From contig QKHF01000094.1 in the NCBI GenBank assembly GCA_003250135.1, positions 1 through 6,882 on the forward strand: a stretch of 6,882 nucleotides of DNA, given 5' to 3'. The stretch is from Paracoccaceae bacterium. GTDB taxonomy: Bacteria > Pseudomonadota > Alphaproteobacteria > Rhodobacterales > Rhodobacteraceae. Of this stretch, positions 1 to 6,696 are shown in pieces (the first letter of the stretch is position 1; the number at the start of each line of letters is the position of its first letter). A program made the position numbers and the translations under genes. The notes under the pieces are model-generated. The model saw only the letters and a program-made list of their open reading frames with translations. It did no database searches and was not told the origin of the DNA.

Positions 1-1066
1 TGGAGGCGGCGTCGAACGGGTCCGAGCCCGCATCGGCGAAGGCGAGCATCGCGCCGACCGCGGCGACTGCGTCATACCCGAGCTCGGCCAGGATCGGCGG
101 CTCCACGCCATAGGCGGTGCGATACCGCTCTCCGAACAGGGCGCGCAGGGTCGGGTCGGACGCGGGAAACCAGCCGCGGCGCAGCGTGGCTTCGCGCAAG
201 GTGGTCGCGTCGTTCCATTGGCCGGTGCCGAGAAAGGCGACCTGCGGCGGCCCGGCGTCGAAATAGGTCAGGAAGGAGGCCGCGGTCTGCAGGCCGAACC
301 CGCCATCCGGCAAAAGCATCGCATCGGGCGCCGCGTCGCCGGAATTGACGGCGGCGAAGCTTTGCGCTGAGGCCTGAATGGCTTCGAACGTGCGGCCATA
401 GCGGCCGATGGAGTCGATGGACGCGCCTGCGCCGGGCGCGGCGTCGCGCATGGCGGCGATCACCTGGTCGCCATAGGCGCCTTCGGGCGCGAACGCCCCG
501 ATTCGGAAAAGCCCCTGCGCGCTGGCGTAGCTGAGGATGCGCGCGACCTCACCCTGCGGCAGCGAGCCGATCAGGAAGACGTTTTCCGCCGCCGCCGTGG
601 CGTCGGTCGAGAAGGTGATCACGTTGACTCGGGACTTGAGCGCCACCGGCCCGACGCTCTTGGCCGCCGCGCCGAACACCGGGCCGATGATGATGTCGGC
701 GCCGTCGGCGATCGCGGCCTCGGCCATCTGCGCGGCGCGGACCGGATCGCCCGCCGTGTCGTACTCACGGATGCGGATGCGCGGGTCGTTCACGTCCGTC
801 ACCGCCAGTTGCGCGGAGTCGACGATGCCCTGCGCAATCTCCTTCAGCCGGGCGTCAGGCGCGGTCAGCGGCGCCAGGATCGCGATCAGCGCGTCGGGGC
901 TGGTGTCGATGCGCTTGTCAGGCAAAGGCGGCGGAGTCACCTCGGCGCCGACCGGGGCGGGGCCCGTCCCCTGCGAACCGGCGTTCGGCGCGCAGGCGGC
1001 CAGAACGGCGGCGGCGACAAGGATCAGGCCGAGCGGCGCTCGACGGCGGGAATACGCGGCGGGCAT
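1..1066 (-). CDS. LpoA/LppC-like penicillin-binding protein activator, lipoprotein (3' end outside window)
   Basis: Predicted outer-membrane lipoprotein whose periplasmic domain resembles the type I periplasmic-binding fold of LpoA, the activator of penicillin-binding protein PBP1A in E. coli. Translating the minus strand from the ATG at 1066-1064 gives 355 residues with no stop before the left edge. Residues 1-25 form a lipoprotein signal: basic RRR at 7-9, a hydrophobic stretch, then the lipobox LAAC with Cys25. A Pro-rich linker follows to about residue 56. The ligand-binding-like domain then starts with ALIAILAPLTAP, continues with DIIIGPVFGAAAKSV (about 124-138) and ENVFLIGSLPQGEVARIL. 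An in-frame TAG at 1090-1088 and no alternative start between fix the start. On the minus strand GAGGA lies 2 nt and AGGGAG 12 nt upstream. E. coli LpoA carries a long N-terminal TPR region that is absent here. A branched-chain amino acid ABC receptor is the alternative, but the lipoprotein signal and divergent rsmI favour the LpoA-like call. Whether it activates a PBP in this organism is inference. Confidence 0.85.
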   Translation of the reverse strand, partial: MPAAYSRRRAPLGLILVAAAVLAACAPNAGSQGTGPAPVGAEVTPPPLPDKRIDTSPDALIAILAPLTAPDARLKEIAQGIVDSAQLAVTDVNDPRIRIREYDTAGDPVRAAQMAEAAIADGADIIIGPVFGAAAKSVGPVALKSRVNVITFSTDATAAAENVFLIGSLPQGEVARILSYASAQGLFRIGAFAPEGAYGDQVIAAMRDAAPGAGASIDSIGRYGRTFEAIQASAQSFAAVNSGDAAPDAMLLPDGGFGLQTAASFLTYFDAGPPQVAFLGTGQWNDATTLREATLRRGWFPASDPTLRALFGERYRTAYGVEPPILAELGYDAVAAVGAMLAFADAGSDPFDAAS

Positions 1067-1121
1067 GGTCCTCAGATGCTCCCTGTGCTACCTGACGCAT
1101 GCGAACAAACGGGCGGATGCT
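1067..1121. promoter_or_regulatory. divergent intergenic region, lpoA-like / rsmI
   Basis: This 55-bp gap separates two divergently read genes, so it and the adjacent 5' coding sequence should hold both promoters. It contains the ribosome binding site of the minus-strand gene (GAGGA and AGGGAG read on that strand) and an 8-bp palindrome CGCATGCG at 1096-1103. I see no clear -35/-10 pair on either strand. The promoter role is inferred from layout only. Confidence 0.35.
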
Positions 1122-2049
1122 ATGGCCGGGAACGCAGGAAGTAAACGCCGCCCCGGCGACGCCGAGAGCGCTGAGCAGGGGGCTGTTGCGGACAGGCCGC
1201 TTGCGACCGGCCTTTACCTCGTCGCGACCCCGATCGGCAACGCCGCCGACGTCACGCTGCGCGCGCTCGACATCCTCGCCCGGGCGGACGCGCTGGCGGC
1301 GGAGGACACCCGCACCGCCCGCAAGCTGATGGACCTGCACGGGGTCGCGCTGAAGGGCCGCCCGCTGATCGCCTATCACGACCATTCCGGCCCCGCCGAC
1401 CGCGCCCGCATCCTGTCGCGCGGGAGAGAGCGTCGCCTATGTCTCCGAGGCGGGCACGCCGCTGGTCGCCGACCCTGGATACCGGCTGGCCGCCGAAGCG
1501 ATCGAGTCCGGCCTGCCGGTGACCGCCGCGCCCGGCGCCTCGGCCGCGCTGGCGGCGTTGTCGATCTCGGGCCTTCCAAGCGATCGATTCCTGTTCGCGG
1601 GCTTCCCCTCGACCAAGTCCGGCGCGCGAACCCGCGAGTTTACCGAGCTTGCGGCGCTGCGCGCCACGCTGATCTTCTATGAATCGCCGCGGCGGCTGGC
1701 GGAGTGCCTGTCGGACATGGTCAGGGCGCTGGGCGGAAGCCGGCCCGCCTGCGTCGCGCGCGAACTGACCAAGCGGTTCGAGGAGGCGCGGCGCGGTACT
1801 CTGGCGGACCTCGCCGCCGCCTACGCGGCAGAGGCCCCGCCCAAGGGCGAGGTGGTGATTCTCGTCGGCCCGCCCGAGCGAGCCGCCGCCGCGCCGGAAG
1901 ACATCGACGACGCGCTGGCCGATGCCCTCAGGACGATGCGCACCAAGGACGCCGCGAAAGCCGTGGCCGAGGCGCTGGGCGCATCCCGGCAAGAGGTCTA
2001 TCAACGGGCGCTGGCTTTGAAGAACGAAGGCGACGGCGAGGAGCGTTAA
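1122..2049 (+). pseudogene. rsmI: 16S rRNA (cytidine1402-2'-O)-methyltransferase RsmI, frameshifted
   Basis: RsmI (YraL) uses S-adenosylmethionine to methylate the 2'-O-ribose of C1402 in the 16S rRNA decoding centre. The gene is split between two frames. The first frame runs from ATG 1122 and carries LYLVATPIGN (residues 31-40), LAAEDTRTARKLM and AYHDHSGPADRARILSR (to residue 100, codon 1419-1421). Homology then continues in the +1 frame from GGA at 1423: GESVAYVSEAGTPLVADPGY, PGASAALAALSISGLP, FYESPRRL, KGEVVILVGP and the C-terminal DAAKAVAEALGASRQEVYQRAL, ending at TAA 2047-2049. Together about 308 residues would be normal for the family. The unshifted first frame meets TGA at 1680-1682. 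Judged by remembered family spacing, about three residues are missing at the junction, so an 8-bp deletion (or other net +1 change) is likely. The next in-frame start for the second part is GTG 1519, which would omit the central motif. The start at 1122 has only a weak GGCGGA upstream. It is either a true lesion or a sequencing or assembly error in GC-rich DNA; identity is sure, functional state is not. Confidence 0.88.
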
Positions 2050-2082
2050 CCCCCGACGCCCCGCGGCCGGGTATGGTCGTGC

Positions 2083-2493
2083 ATGACCGCCTCACCGCCT
2101 GAAAAAGCGCCCGATCCCCGCTCCCGCCGCGGCCGCGCGGCCTATCGCGCCGGCCTTTCGGCCGAGGACGCCGCCGCGCGCCGCTACGCCGAACTGGGCG
2201 GGGAAATCGCCGGGCGCCGGGTCCGGACGCCCCATGGCGAGATCGATCTGATCGTCCGATTTCCCGGCCTCACCGTCTTCGTGGAAGTCAAATCTCGTAA
2301 AAATCAATCGATTGCGGCCGAATCCGTATCCAATTTCCAATGGAGACGCTTGGAGGCGGCCGCGCTTCACTATATGATGGCGCTTGAGCAGAAACCGGGG
2401 ACCGATCCGGTCTTTCGTTTCGACGTGGCCTTGGCCGCGCGCGACGGAAGCCTTGAGATCATCGAAAACGCCCGGTCGTTCGACGAGTGGTGA
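2083..2493 (+). CDS. yraN: YraN family (UPF0102) putative nuclease-fold protein
   Basis: Small cytoplasmic protein of the UPF0102 family, which has a restriction-endonuclease-like fold; its reaction is not established. The 136 residues show the family landmarks in order: GRAAYRAGLSAEDAAARRYAELG (17-39) with Glu28, then GEIDLI (52-57) with Glu53 and Asp55, then VFVEVKSR (65-72) with Glu68 and Lys70, and RFDVA near 112-116. The E...ExD...ExK pattern is the metal-binding arrangement of this nuclease fold, so the predicted active site is intact. Family members are usually about 120 residues; the extra length is a charged, Pro-rich N-terminus. The ATG at 2083 is the only sensible start and lies 33 nt after the rsmI stop, in line with co-transcription. 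Neighbours rsmI and the DolP-like gene match the E. coli yra cluster. The segment around 2286-2350 is locally less GC-rich than its surroundings, but still in frame and conserved. A role in processing or recombining DNA is inference, supported by the nearby comM. Confidence 0.92.
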   Translation: MTASPPEKAPDPRSRRGRAAYRAGLSAEDAAARRYAELGGEIAGRRVRTPHGEIDLIVRFPGLTVFVEVKSRKNQSIAAESVSNFQWRRLEAAALHYMMALEQKPGTDPVFRFDVALAARDGSLEIIENARSFDEW

Positions 2494-2503
2494 GGCGGGT
2501 ATA

Positions 2504-3142
2504 ATGAGCAGTCGCTTTTGGTTGCGCGCGGGTTGCGCGCTGATTCTTCCCATGATCGCATCCGGATGCGCCCCGACCGGCACGGTCGTCGGCGCCACGG
2601 CCCTGACGGCGCGCACGGTGCTGCAAGAGCGCTCGATGGGCGACGCGGTGGACGACACCCGGATCGAGGTCGAGGTGAACGCGGCCTTGCTGGACAAGGA
2701 CCACGTGCTGTTCGGCCAGGTGGCGACCGAGGTCGTCGAGGGCCGCGTCCTGCTGGTGGGCGACGTGCAGCGGCGGCAGGACCGCGTCACCGCGGCCGAG
2801 ATCGCGTGGTCCGTCAACGGCGTTCGCGAAGTGATCAACGAGATTGAAGTGGCGGAGTCCGGCGGCGTTCAGGGTTTCGCCGAGGACGTCTACATCGCCA
2901 ATAACGTCCGCGCGCGGATGCTGACGGATCAGAAGGTCACTTCCTTCAACTACAATATTGAAACCATCGATAAGGTGGTCCATCTGATCGGTCTCGCCCA
3001 GTCGCGCACGGAATTGCGCCGCGTGGCCAATATCGCGGCCACCACGCCGGGCGTGGAGCGCGTGGTGAGCCACGTGTTGATCATCGACGACCCGCGCCGC
3101 ACCGGCGCGTCTTTCGTGACGTCGAGCACGACGAATTTCTAG
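2504..3142 (+). CDS. DolP/YraP-like lipoprotein with two BON domains
   Basis: Predicted lipoprotein of 212 residues, close to E. coli DolP (YraP, 191 residues), an outer-membrane lipoprotein that supports membrane integrity. Residues 1-22 form a lipoprotein signal ending IASGC with Cys22; Ala at -3 is a less usual but tolerated lipobox residue. Two BON domains follow, about 47-117 (starting GDAVDDTRIEVEVNAALL, core Gly86) and 126-195 (starting EDVYIANNVRARML, core Gly163, ending VERVVSHVLIID). Each has the alternating amphipathic helix and strand pattern with a central glycine. A short Ser/Thr-rich tail closes the protein. The start is ATG 2504: the signal sequence begins there, and longer in-frame extensions lie inside yraN and are not credible. 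The Shine-Dalgarno-like GAGG (2492-2495) overlaps the yraN stop codon, suggesting translational coupling. The BON fold is sure; orthology to DolP rests on double BON plus lipobox plus position beside rsmI-yraN. A generic BON-domain periplasmic stress lipoprotein (OsmY-like) is the alternative. Confidence 0.88.
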   Translation: MSSRFWLRAGCALILPMIASGCAPTGTVVGATALTARTVLQERSMGDAVDDTRIEVEVNAALLDKDHVLFGQVATEVVEGRVLLVGDVQRRQDRVTAAEIAWSVNGVREVINEIEVAESGGVQGFAEDVYIANNVRARMLTDQKVTSFNYNIETIDKVVHLIGLAQSRTELRRVANIAATTPGVERVVSHVLIIDDPRRTGASFVTSSTTNF

Positions 3143-3177
3143 GCGGCCGCCGACCCGGGCGGGCCGCGTCGCGAGAC

Positions 3178-3183
3178 AAGGAG
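3178..3183 (+). promoter_or_regulatory. ribosome binding site deciding the GTG start of gshB
   Basis: AAGGAG lies 7 nt upstream of GTG 3191, an ideal distance. The alternative in-frame ATG at 3212, seven codons later, has no such site at the right spacing. This supports the GTG as the real start. Confidence 0.8.
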
Positions 3184-3190
3184 CCCGCCC

Positions 3191-4165
3191 GTGGCCGCAA
3201 CCGAGACCGAAATGGCCCCGCTGAAAGTTGCGATTCAAATGGACCCGATCGGGTCCATCAACATCGACGCCGACACGACGTTCCGGTTGGCGGAATCCGC
3301 CCAGGGGCGCGGACACTTGCTGTTTTACTATCATCCGGATGACCTGGCCTGGCGCGACGGCCAGGTGCGCGCCACCGGCTGGGACCTGACCGTTCGCCGC
3401 ATCAAGGGCGACCACTTCACGCTGGGCGAGCGGCGCACGGTGGACCTGTCAGACTGGGATGTCGTCCTTCTGCGGCAGGACCCGCCTTTCGACATGGCCT
3501 ATATCACCACCACGCACATTCTGGAGAAAGTGAAGCCTGGCACGCTGGTGGTGAATGATCCGGCCTCTGTCCGCAACGCGCCGGAGAAGCTGCTGGTCCT
3601 CGACTTCCTCGATCTCACCCCGCCGACCCTGATCGCGCGGGATATTGGCGAGATTCGCAAATTCCGCGACGATCATGGCGACATCATCCTGAAGCCGCTT
3701 TACGGCAATGGCGGCGCAGGCGTGTTCCGGCTGCGCGAGGACGACTTCAACCTCAACGCCCTGCATGAGTTGTTCACCACGTTCAGCCGTGAGCCGCTGA
3801 TCGTGCAGAAGTTCCTGCCGGATGTGACCTCCGGCGACAAGCGCATCATTCTTGTGGATGGGGAACCGGTCGGCGCGATCAATCGTGTGCCGGCGAAGGG
3901 CGAGACCCGGTCGAACATGCATGTCGGCGGTCGCCCCGAGAAAGATGGGCTGACGGATCGGGATCGCGAGATTTGCGCCCGCATCGGCCCCGTCCTGAAG
4001 GAACGCGGCCTGATCTTCGTCGGCATCGATGTAATCGGCGGCTATCTGACCGAAATTAACGTCACCTCGCCCACGGGCGTGCAGGAGATGGAGCGCTTCG
4101 ACGGCGTCGACATCGCCGCGAAGGTCTGGGACGCGATCGAGGCCCGCCACGCGGCGCTAGGCTGA
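3191..4165 (+). CDS. gshB: glutathione synthetase
   Basis: ATP-dependent ligase joining gamma-glutamylcysteine and glycine to make glutathione, the second step of the pathway, in the cytosol. The 324 residues match the usual bacterial length (316 in E. coli). The N-terminal domain starts with LKVAIQMDPIGSINIDADTT (11-30), followed by VVLLRQDPPFDMAY (91-104) and VVNDPASVRNAPEKL (120-134). The ATP-grasp part shows DIILKPLYGNGGAGVFRL (164-181), whose GNGGAG is the glycine-rich loop, VQKFLPDVTSGDKRIILVDG (205-224), NRVPAKGETRSNMHVGG (231-247) and the metal and nucleotide site around Asp280, Glu288 and Asn290 in the segment ending TEINVTSPTG (287-296). All expected motifs are present, so the enzyme should be active. 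It starts with GTG, 48 bp after the BON lipoprotein, with a strong Shine-Dalgarno site. No gshA is in the window. It may share a transcript with the genes upstream, though a small GC-rich inverted repeat lies between. Confidence 0.97.
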   Translation: MAATETEMAPLKVAIQMDPIGSINIDADTTFRLAESAQGRGHLLFYYHPDDLAWRDGQVRATGWDLTVRRIKGDHFTLGERRTVDLSDWDVVLLRQDPPFDMAYITTTHILEKVKPGTLVVNDPASVRNAPEKLLVLDFLDLTPPTLIARDIGEIRKFRDDHGDIILKPLYGNGGAGVFRLREDDFNLNALHELFTTFSREPLIVQKFLPDVTSGDKRIILVDGEPVGAINRVPAKGETRSNMHVGGRPEKDGLTDRDREICARIGPVLKERGLIFVGIDVIGGYLTEINVTSPTGVQEMERFDGVDIAAKVWDAIEARHAALG

Positions 4166-4182
4166 GCCCGGGAACGGTTGCG

Positions 4183-5106
4183 ATGACGTGGCGGCTGACC
4201 GGATTGAACCTGCTCCTCCGACTGATCGAGAAACCCGCGCTCGCCCGCATGCGCGACCCGACCATCGCCCGAGACCGTCTGACGAACGAGGCGCGCCGCC
4301 TGAACCACCGTCTGCCGCAGACCAACGTGGTGTCCGACCGCATCGCGGGCTCAGAGCGCGAGATCCCGGTCGAATGGGTCAGCCGAGGCCGCGCGGATCG
4401 CCGCCGGGTCATCCTCTACATTCATGGCGGCGCCTTCATCATGGGCTCGCCGGAAACGCATCGCCGAACTGCTGCGGCGCTGGCCGAAGCCGCCGGCGCA
4501 CGCGCGGTGGTGCCCGACTATGCTTTGGCGCCGGAACATCCCTTCCCCGCCGCGATCCGGGAGCTTTTGGAGATATATCGGGCGCTTCTCGCCGCAGGTT
4601 ATGAGCGCATCGCCCTGGCGGGGGATTCGGCGGGCGGCGGCCTGTGCTTCTCTCTCTTGCAGGAGATTTCGCGCGCGGACCTGCCGAAGCCCTCCGCCAT
4701 CGCCGCCTTCTCTCCCTTCGTGGATTTGACGATGCGCAGCGCCAGCCTTTACCGGAACAGGCGGCGCGATCCGATGCTGCCGGTCAGCCAGTTCCGCCGC
4801 ATCGTGGGCTTCTATCTGGGCGATCATTCGCCGCGCGATCCGCTCGCCTCGCCCGCGCAGGCCGAATGGCGCGACCCGCCGCCGGTTCTGATTCAGGCCA
4901 GCCGGTCTGAGATCCTGGAGGATGACGCCCGCGCCATGGCGGAGGCCCTGCGTAAGGGCGGCGGCGACGTGCGGCTGGAGTGGTCGGCGCGCACTCCGCA
5001 CGCCTGGCAGTTCTTCGCCAATTGGCTGCCCGAGGCGGACGCCGCGCTCGAACGCGCCGGTTCGTTTCTGGCCAAGCGCATGAATGGCGAGGCGCCTCTG
5101 GACTGA
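4183..5106 (+). CDS. alpha/beta hydrolase, HSL family (alpha/beta hydrolase fold-3)
   Basis: Predicted cytoplasmic carboxylesterase of the hormone-sensitive-lipase group; substrate unknown. The 307 residues begin with a cap region rich in charged helices (1-75). The oxyanion-hole motif HGG is at 81-83 (LYIHGGAFIMGSP), followed by the typical VVPDYALAPEHPFPAAI (109-125). The nucleophile elbow GDSAGG (147-152) gives Ser149. Near the C-terminus, SEILEDDARAMAEAL places Glu243 where many relatives have the catalytic Asp of the DPLxDE motif, and TPHAWQFF gives His273. The triad is therefore Ser149-Glu243-His273 if the alignment holds. No signal peptide is apparent; the N-terminal LTGLNLLLRLIEKPALARMRD is a common family start. 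The ATG lies 17 nt after the gshB stop with only a weak GGGAA 8 nt upstream. Tight spacing suggests co-transcription with gshB, but I see no functional link to glutathione. Acyltransferase or steroid-ester hydrolase roles cannot be excluded. Confidence 0.93.
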   Translation: MTWRLTGLNLLLRLIEKPALARMRDPTIARDRLTNEARRLNHRLPQTNVVSDRIAGSEREIPVEWVSRGRADRRRVILYIHGGAFIMGSPETHRRTAAALAEAAGARAVVPDYALAPEHPFPAAIRELLEIYRALLAAGYERIALAGDSAGGGLCFSLLQEISRADLPKPSAIAAFSPFVDLTMRSASLYRNRRRDPMLPVSQFRRIVGFYLGDHSPRDPLASPAQAEWRDPPPVLIQASRSEILEDDARAMAEALRKGGGDVRLEWSARTPHAWQFFANWLPEADAALERAGSFLAKRMNGEAPLD

Positions 5107-5121
5107 CTGCGCAGGACCCGC

Positions 5122-5151
5122 TTGATCTCAACGCGCTTTTCCGCCTTATTG
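5122..5151 (+). promoter_or_regulatory. weak candidate promoter upstream of comM
   Basis: In the 67-bp gap before comM, TTGATC (5122-5127) and TTATTG (5146-5151) sit 18 bp apart and loosely resemble -35 and -10 boxes. The gap is less GC-rich than its flanks. Matches are imperfect, so this is only a candidate; comM could equally be read from upstream. Confidence 0.22.
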
Positions 5152-5160
5152 CACAACCAT

Positions 5161-5166
5161 AGGAGG
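5161..5166 (+). promoter_or_regulatory. consensus ribosome binding site of comM
   Basis: AGGAGG stands 7 nt upstream of ATG 5174. It is the strongest Shine-Dalgarno sequence in the window and fixes the start of comM. Confidence 0.85.
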
Positions 5167-5173
5167 ATTTCTG

Positions 5174-6688
5174 ATGGTTGCGCACGCCTACACTGTCGCG
5201 TTTCAGGGCGTCGAGGCGCGCGAGGTGGATGTTCAGTGCCATCTCTCCTCTGGTCTGCCCGCCTTCAATCTGGTCGGCCTGCCCGACAAGGCGGTGGCGG
5301 AGTCGAAGGAGCGCGTGCGCTCCGCGCTCGCCGCGATTGGTCTCGCCCTGCCGCCCAAGCGCATCACCGTGAACCTGGCCCCAGCCGATCTGCCGAAGGA
5401 GGGCGCGCATTTCGACCTGCCCATCGCCCTGTCGCTGCTGGCGGCGATGGAGGTGGTGCCAGCCGACGAAACCTCGCGGTTTACGGCGCTGGGGGAGCTC
5501 TCGCTGGACGGGTCGCTCACCGCTGTCGCCGGCGCTCTGCCCGCCGCCCTCTCCGCCGCCATGTCCGAAAGGGGCATCATCTGCCCCCGCGCCTGCGGGC
5601 CGGAAGCGGCGCTTGTCGGCGCGGTGCAGGTGCTGGCGCCGGACGGGCTGGTGTCGCTGATCAACCATTTTGCGGGGCGCGGCGCGCTGGCCCCGCCACA
5701 ACCGGCCGAGATGGTGGACGACGCGACGATCCCGGATCTTATCGACGTGAAAGGGCAGGAGCGCGCCCGCCGCGCGCTGGAGGTGGCGGCCGCCGGCGCG
5801 CATAACCTTCTGATGATCGGCCCGCCCGGCGCGGGCAAGTCGATGCTCGCAGCCCGTTTGCCCGGCATCCTTCCGCCGCTCAGCCCTGAGGAGGCGCTGG
5901 AGGTCTCCATGATCCACTCGGTGGCCGGGCTGCTGGAGGAGGGTCGCGTCTCCCGCCGCCGCCCCTATCGCTCGCCGCATCACTCGGCCTCGATGGCGGC
6001 GATGGTGGGGGGCGGACGCCGGGCCGCGCCTGGCGAGATCAGCCTCGCCCATAACGGCGTGCTGTTTCTGGACGAGTTGCCGGAGTTTTCCCGACCGGTC
6101 CTCGAATCCCTCCGCCAACCGCTGGAGACCGGCGAGACGGTCGTGGCCCGCGCCAACGCCCATGTGAAATATCCCAGCCGCGTGCAGCTGGTCGCGGCGA
6201 TGAACCCGTGCCGCTGCGGCTACCTTGCCGATCCGTCGCTGGCCTGCTCCCGCGCGCCGAATTGCGGGCTGGATTATCAGGCGCGCATCTCCGGCCCGCT
6301 TCTGGACCGGATGGATGTGCAGATCGAGACCCCGGCGATCAGTCCGGCCGACCTCTCCGCCCCACCCCCGTCCGAAGGCAGCCGCCACGTCGCAGCCCGC
6401 GTCGCCCGCGCCCGCCGCCTTCAGGCGGAGCGCTATGCGGAGGAAGGCGCCGCCGTGCGCATTAACGCCGCCGCCGACGGCAAGCTTCTGGAGAGGGTCG
6501 CGACGCCGGACGCCGCCGGAAAGGCGCTCTTGGATCAGGCGGCGGAGAAGCTGCGGCTGTCGGCCCGGGGCTATCATCGGGTGCTGCGCCTCGCCCGCAC
6601 CATCGCCGATCTGGACGGAGCCGATACGGTGGGCCGCCCCCATATTGCAGAAGCGGCCAGCTATCGCCGCGCCCCGATCACGCGTTAG
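5174..6688 (+). CDS. comM: ComM/YifB family Mg chelatase-like AAA+ ATPase
   Basis: Cytoplasmic ATPase of 504 residues, the full family length. ComM of naturally competent bacteria is a hexameric helicase that promotes branch migration when incoming DNA recombines into the chromosome; in non-competent species the role is open. The N-terminal domain of this family (about 1-165) has SSGLPAFNLVGLPDKAVAES (25-44) and KEGAHFDLPIALSLLAA (75-91). The AAA+ part starts at DLIDVKGQERARRALEVAAA, with Walker A GPPGAGKS (216-223), the SPHHSAS segment (267-273), Walker B VLFLDELPEF (296-305) and an arginine-finger region ISGPLLDRMD (372-381). A Cys cluster, MNPCRCGY (343-350) with Cys346 and Cys348 plus Cys358 and Cys364, could bind zinc. 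The C-terminal domain holds LSARGYHRVLRLARTIADL and HIAEAASYRR. All key residues are present. It follows the hydrolase by 67 bp and ends just before a strong terminator. Magnesium chelatase subunit ChlI/BchI is excluded by the N-terminal domain. Confidence 0.96.
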   Translation: MVAHAYTVAFQGVEAREVDVQCHLSSGLPAFNLVGLPDKAVAESKERVRSALAAIGLALPPKRITVNLAPADLPKEGAHFDLPIALSLLAAMEVVPADETSRFTALGELSLDGSLTAVAGALPAALSAAMSERGIICPRACGPEAALVGAVQVLAPDGLVSLINHFAGRGALAPPQPAEMVDDATIPDLIDVKGQERARRALEVAAAGAHNLLMIGPPGAGKSMLAARLPGILPPLSPEEALEVSMIHSVAGLLEEGRVSRRRPYRSPHHSASMAAMVGGGRRAAPGEISLAHNGVLFLDELPEFSRPVLESLRQPLETGETVVARANAHVKYPSRVQLVAAMNPCRCGYLADPSLACSRAPNCGLDYQARISGPLLDRMDVQIETPAISPADLSAPPPSEGSRHVAARVARARRLQAERYAEEGAAVRINAAADGKLLERVATPDAAGKALLDQAAEKLRLSARGYHRVLRLARTIADLDGADTVGRPHIAEAASYRRAPITR

Positions 6689-6696
6689 CCATACCA

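Noticed and set aside
1065..1121. Longer rsmI start at ATG 1065
   Set aside because: It would overlap the start codon of the divergent gene, adds a Cys-rich stretch not typical of RsmI, and has no better ribosome binding site than ATG 1122.
537..1682. Long plus-strand open frame of 381 codons
   Set aside because: Its first half is antisense to the LpoA-like gene and only its second half, from 1122, is rsmI; past 1422 it is the out-of-frame tail caused by the frameshift.
2305..2314. 10-bp palindrome CAATCGATTG in yraN
   Set aside because: It is inside a conserved coding region; a single palindrome without a second copy or operator context is likely chance.
2286..2350. Less GC-rich patch in yraN as a sign of transferred DNA
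   Set aside because: It is short, in frame, and covers the conserved VEVKSR motif and what follows; ordinary codon variation explains it.
2500..2505. Perfect TATAAT at the start codon of the BON lipoprotein gene
   Set aside because: No -35-like element lies 16-18 bp upstream, and transcription from it would start inside the coding region past the ATG.
3143..3167. GC-rich inverted repeat GCGGCC…GGCCGC between the BON gene and gshB
   Set aside because: Only a 6-bp stem, a 13-nt loop and no T run follow, so it is not convincing as a terminator in such GC-rich DNA.
2092..3415. Overlapping minus-strand open frames across yraN, the BON gene and gshB
   Set aside because: They show no recognisable motifs, while the plus-strand genes are well conserved; they are mirror frames of GC-rich codons.
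4784..6643. Minus-strand open frame of 619 codons opposite the hydrolase and comM
   Set aside because: Composition is Arg/Gly/Ala/His-rich as expected of antisense in GC-rich DNA, and the opposite strand carries complete ComM motifs.
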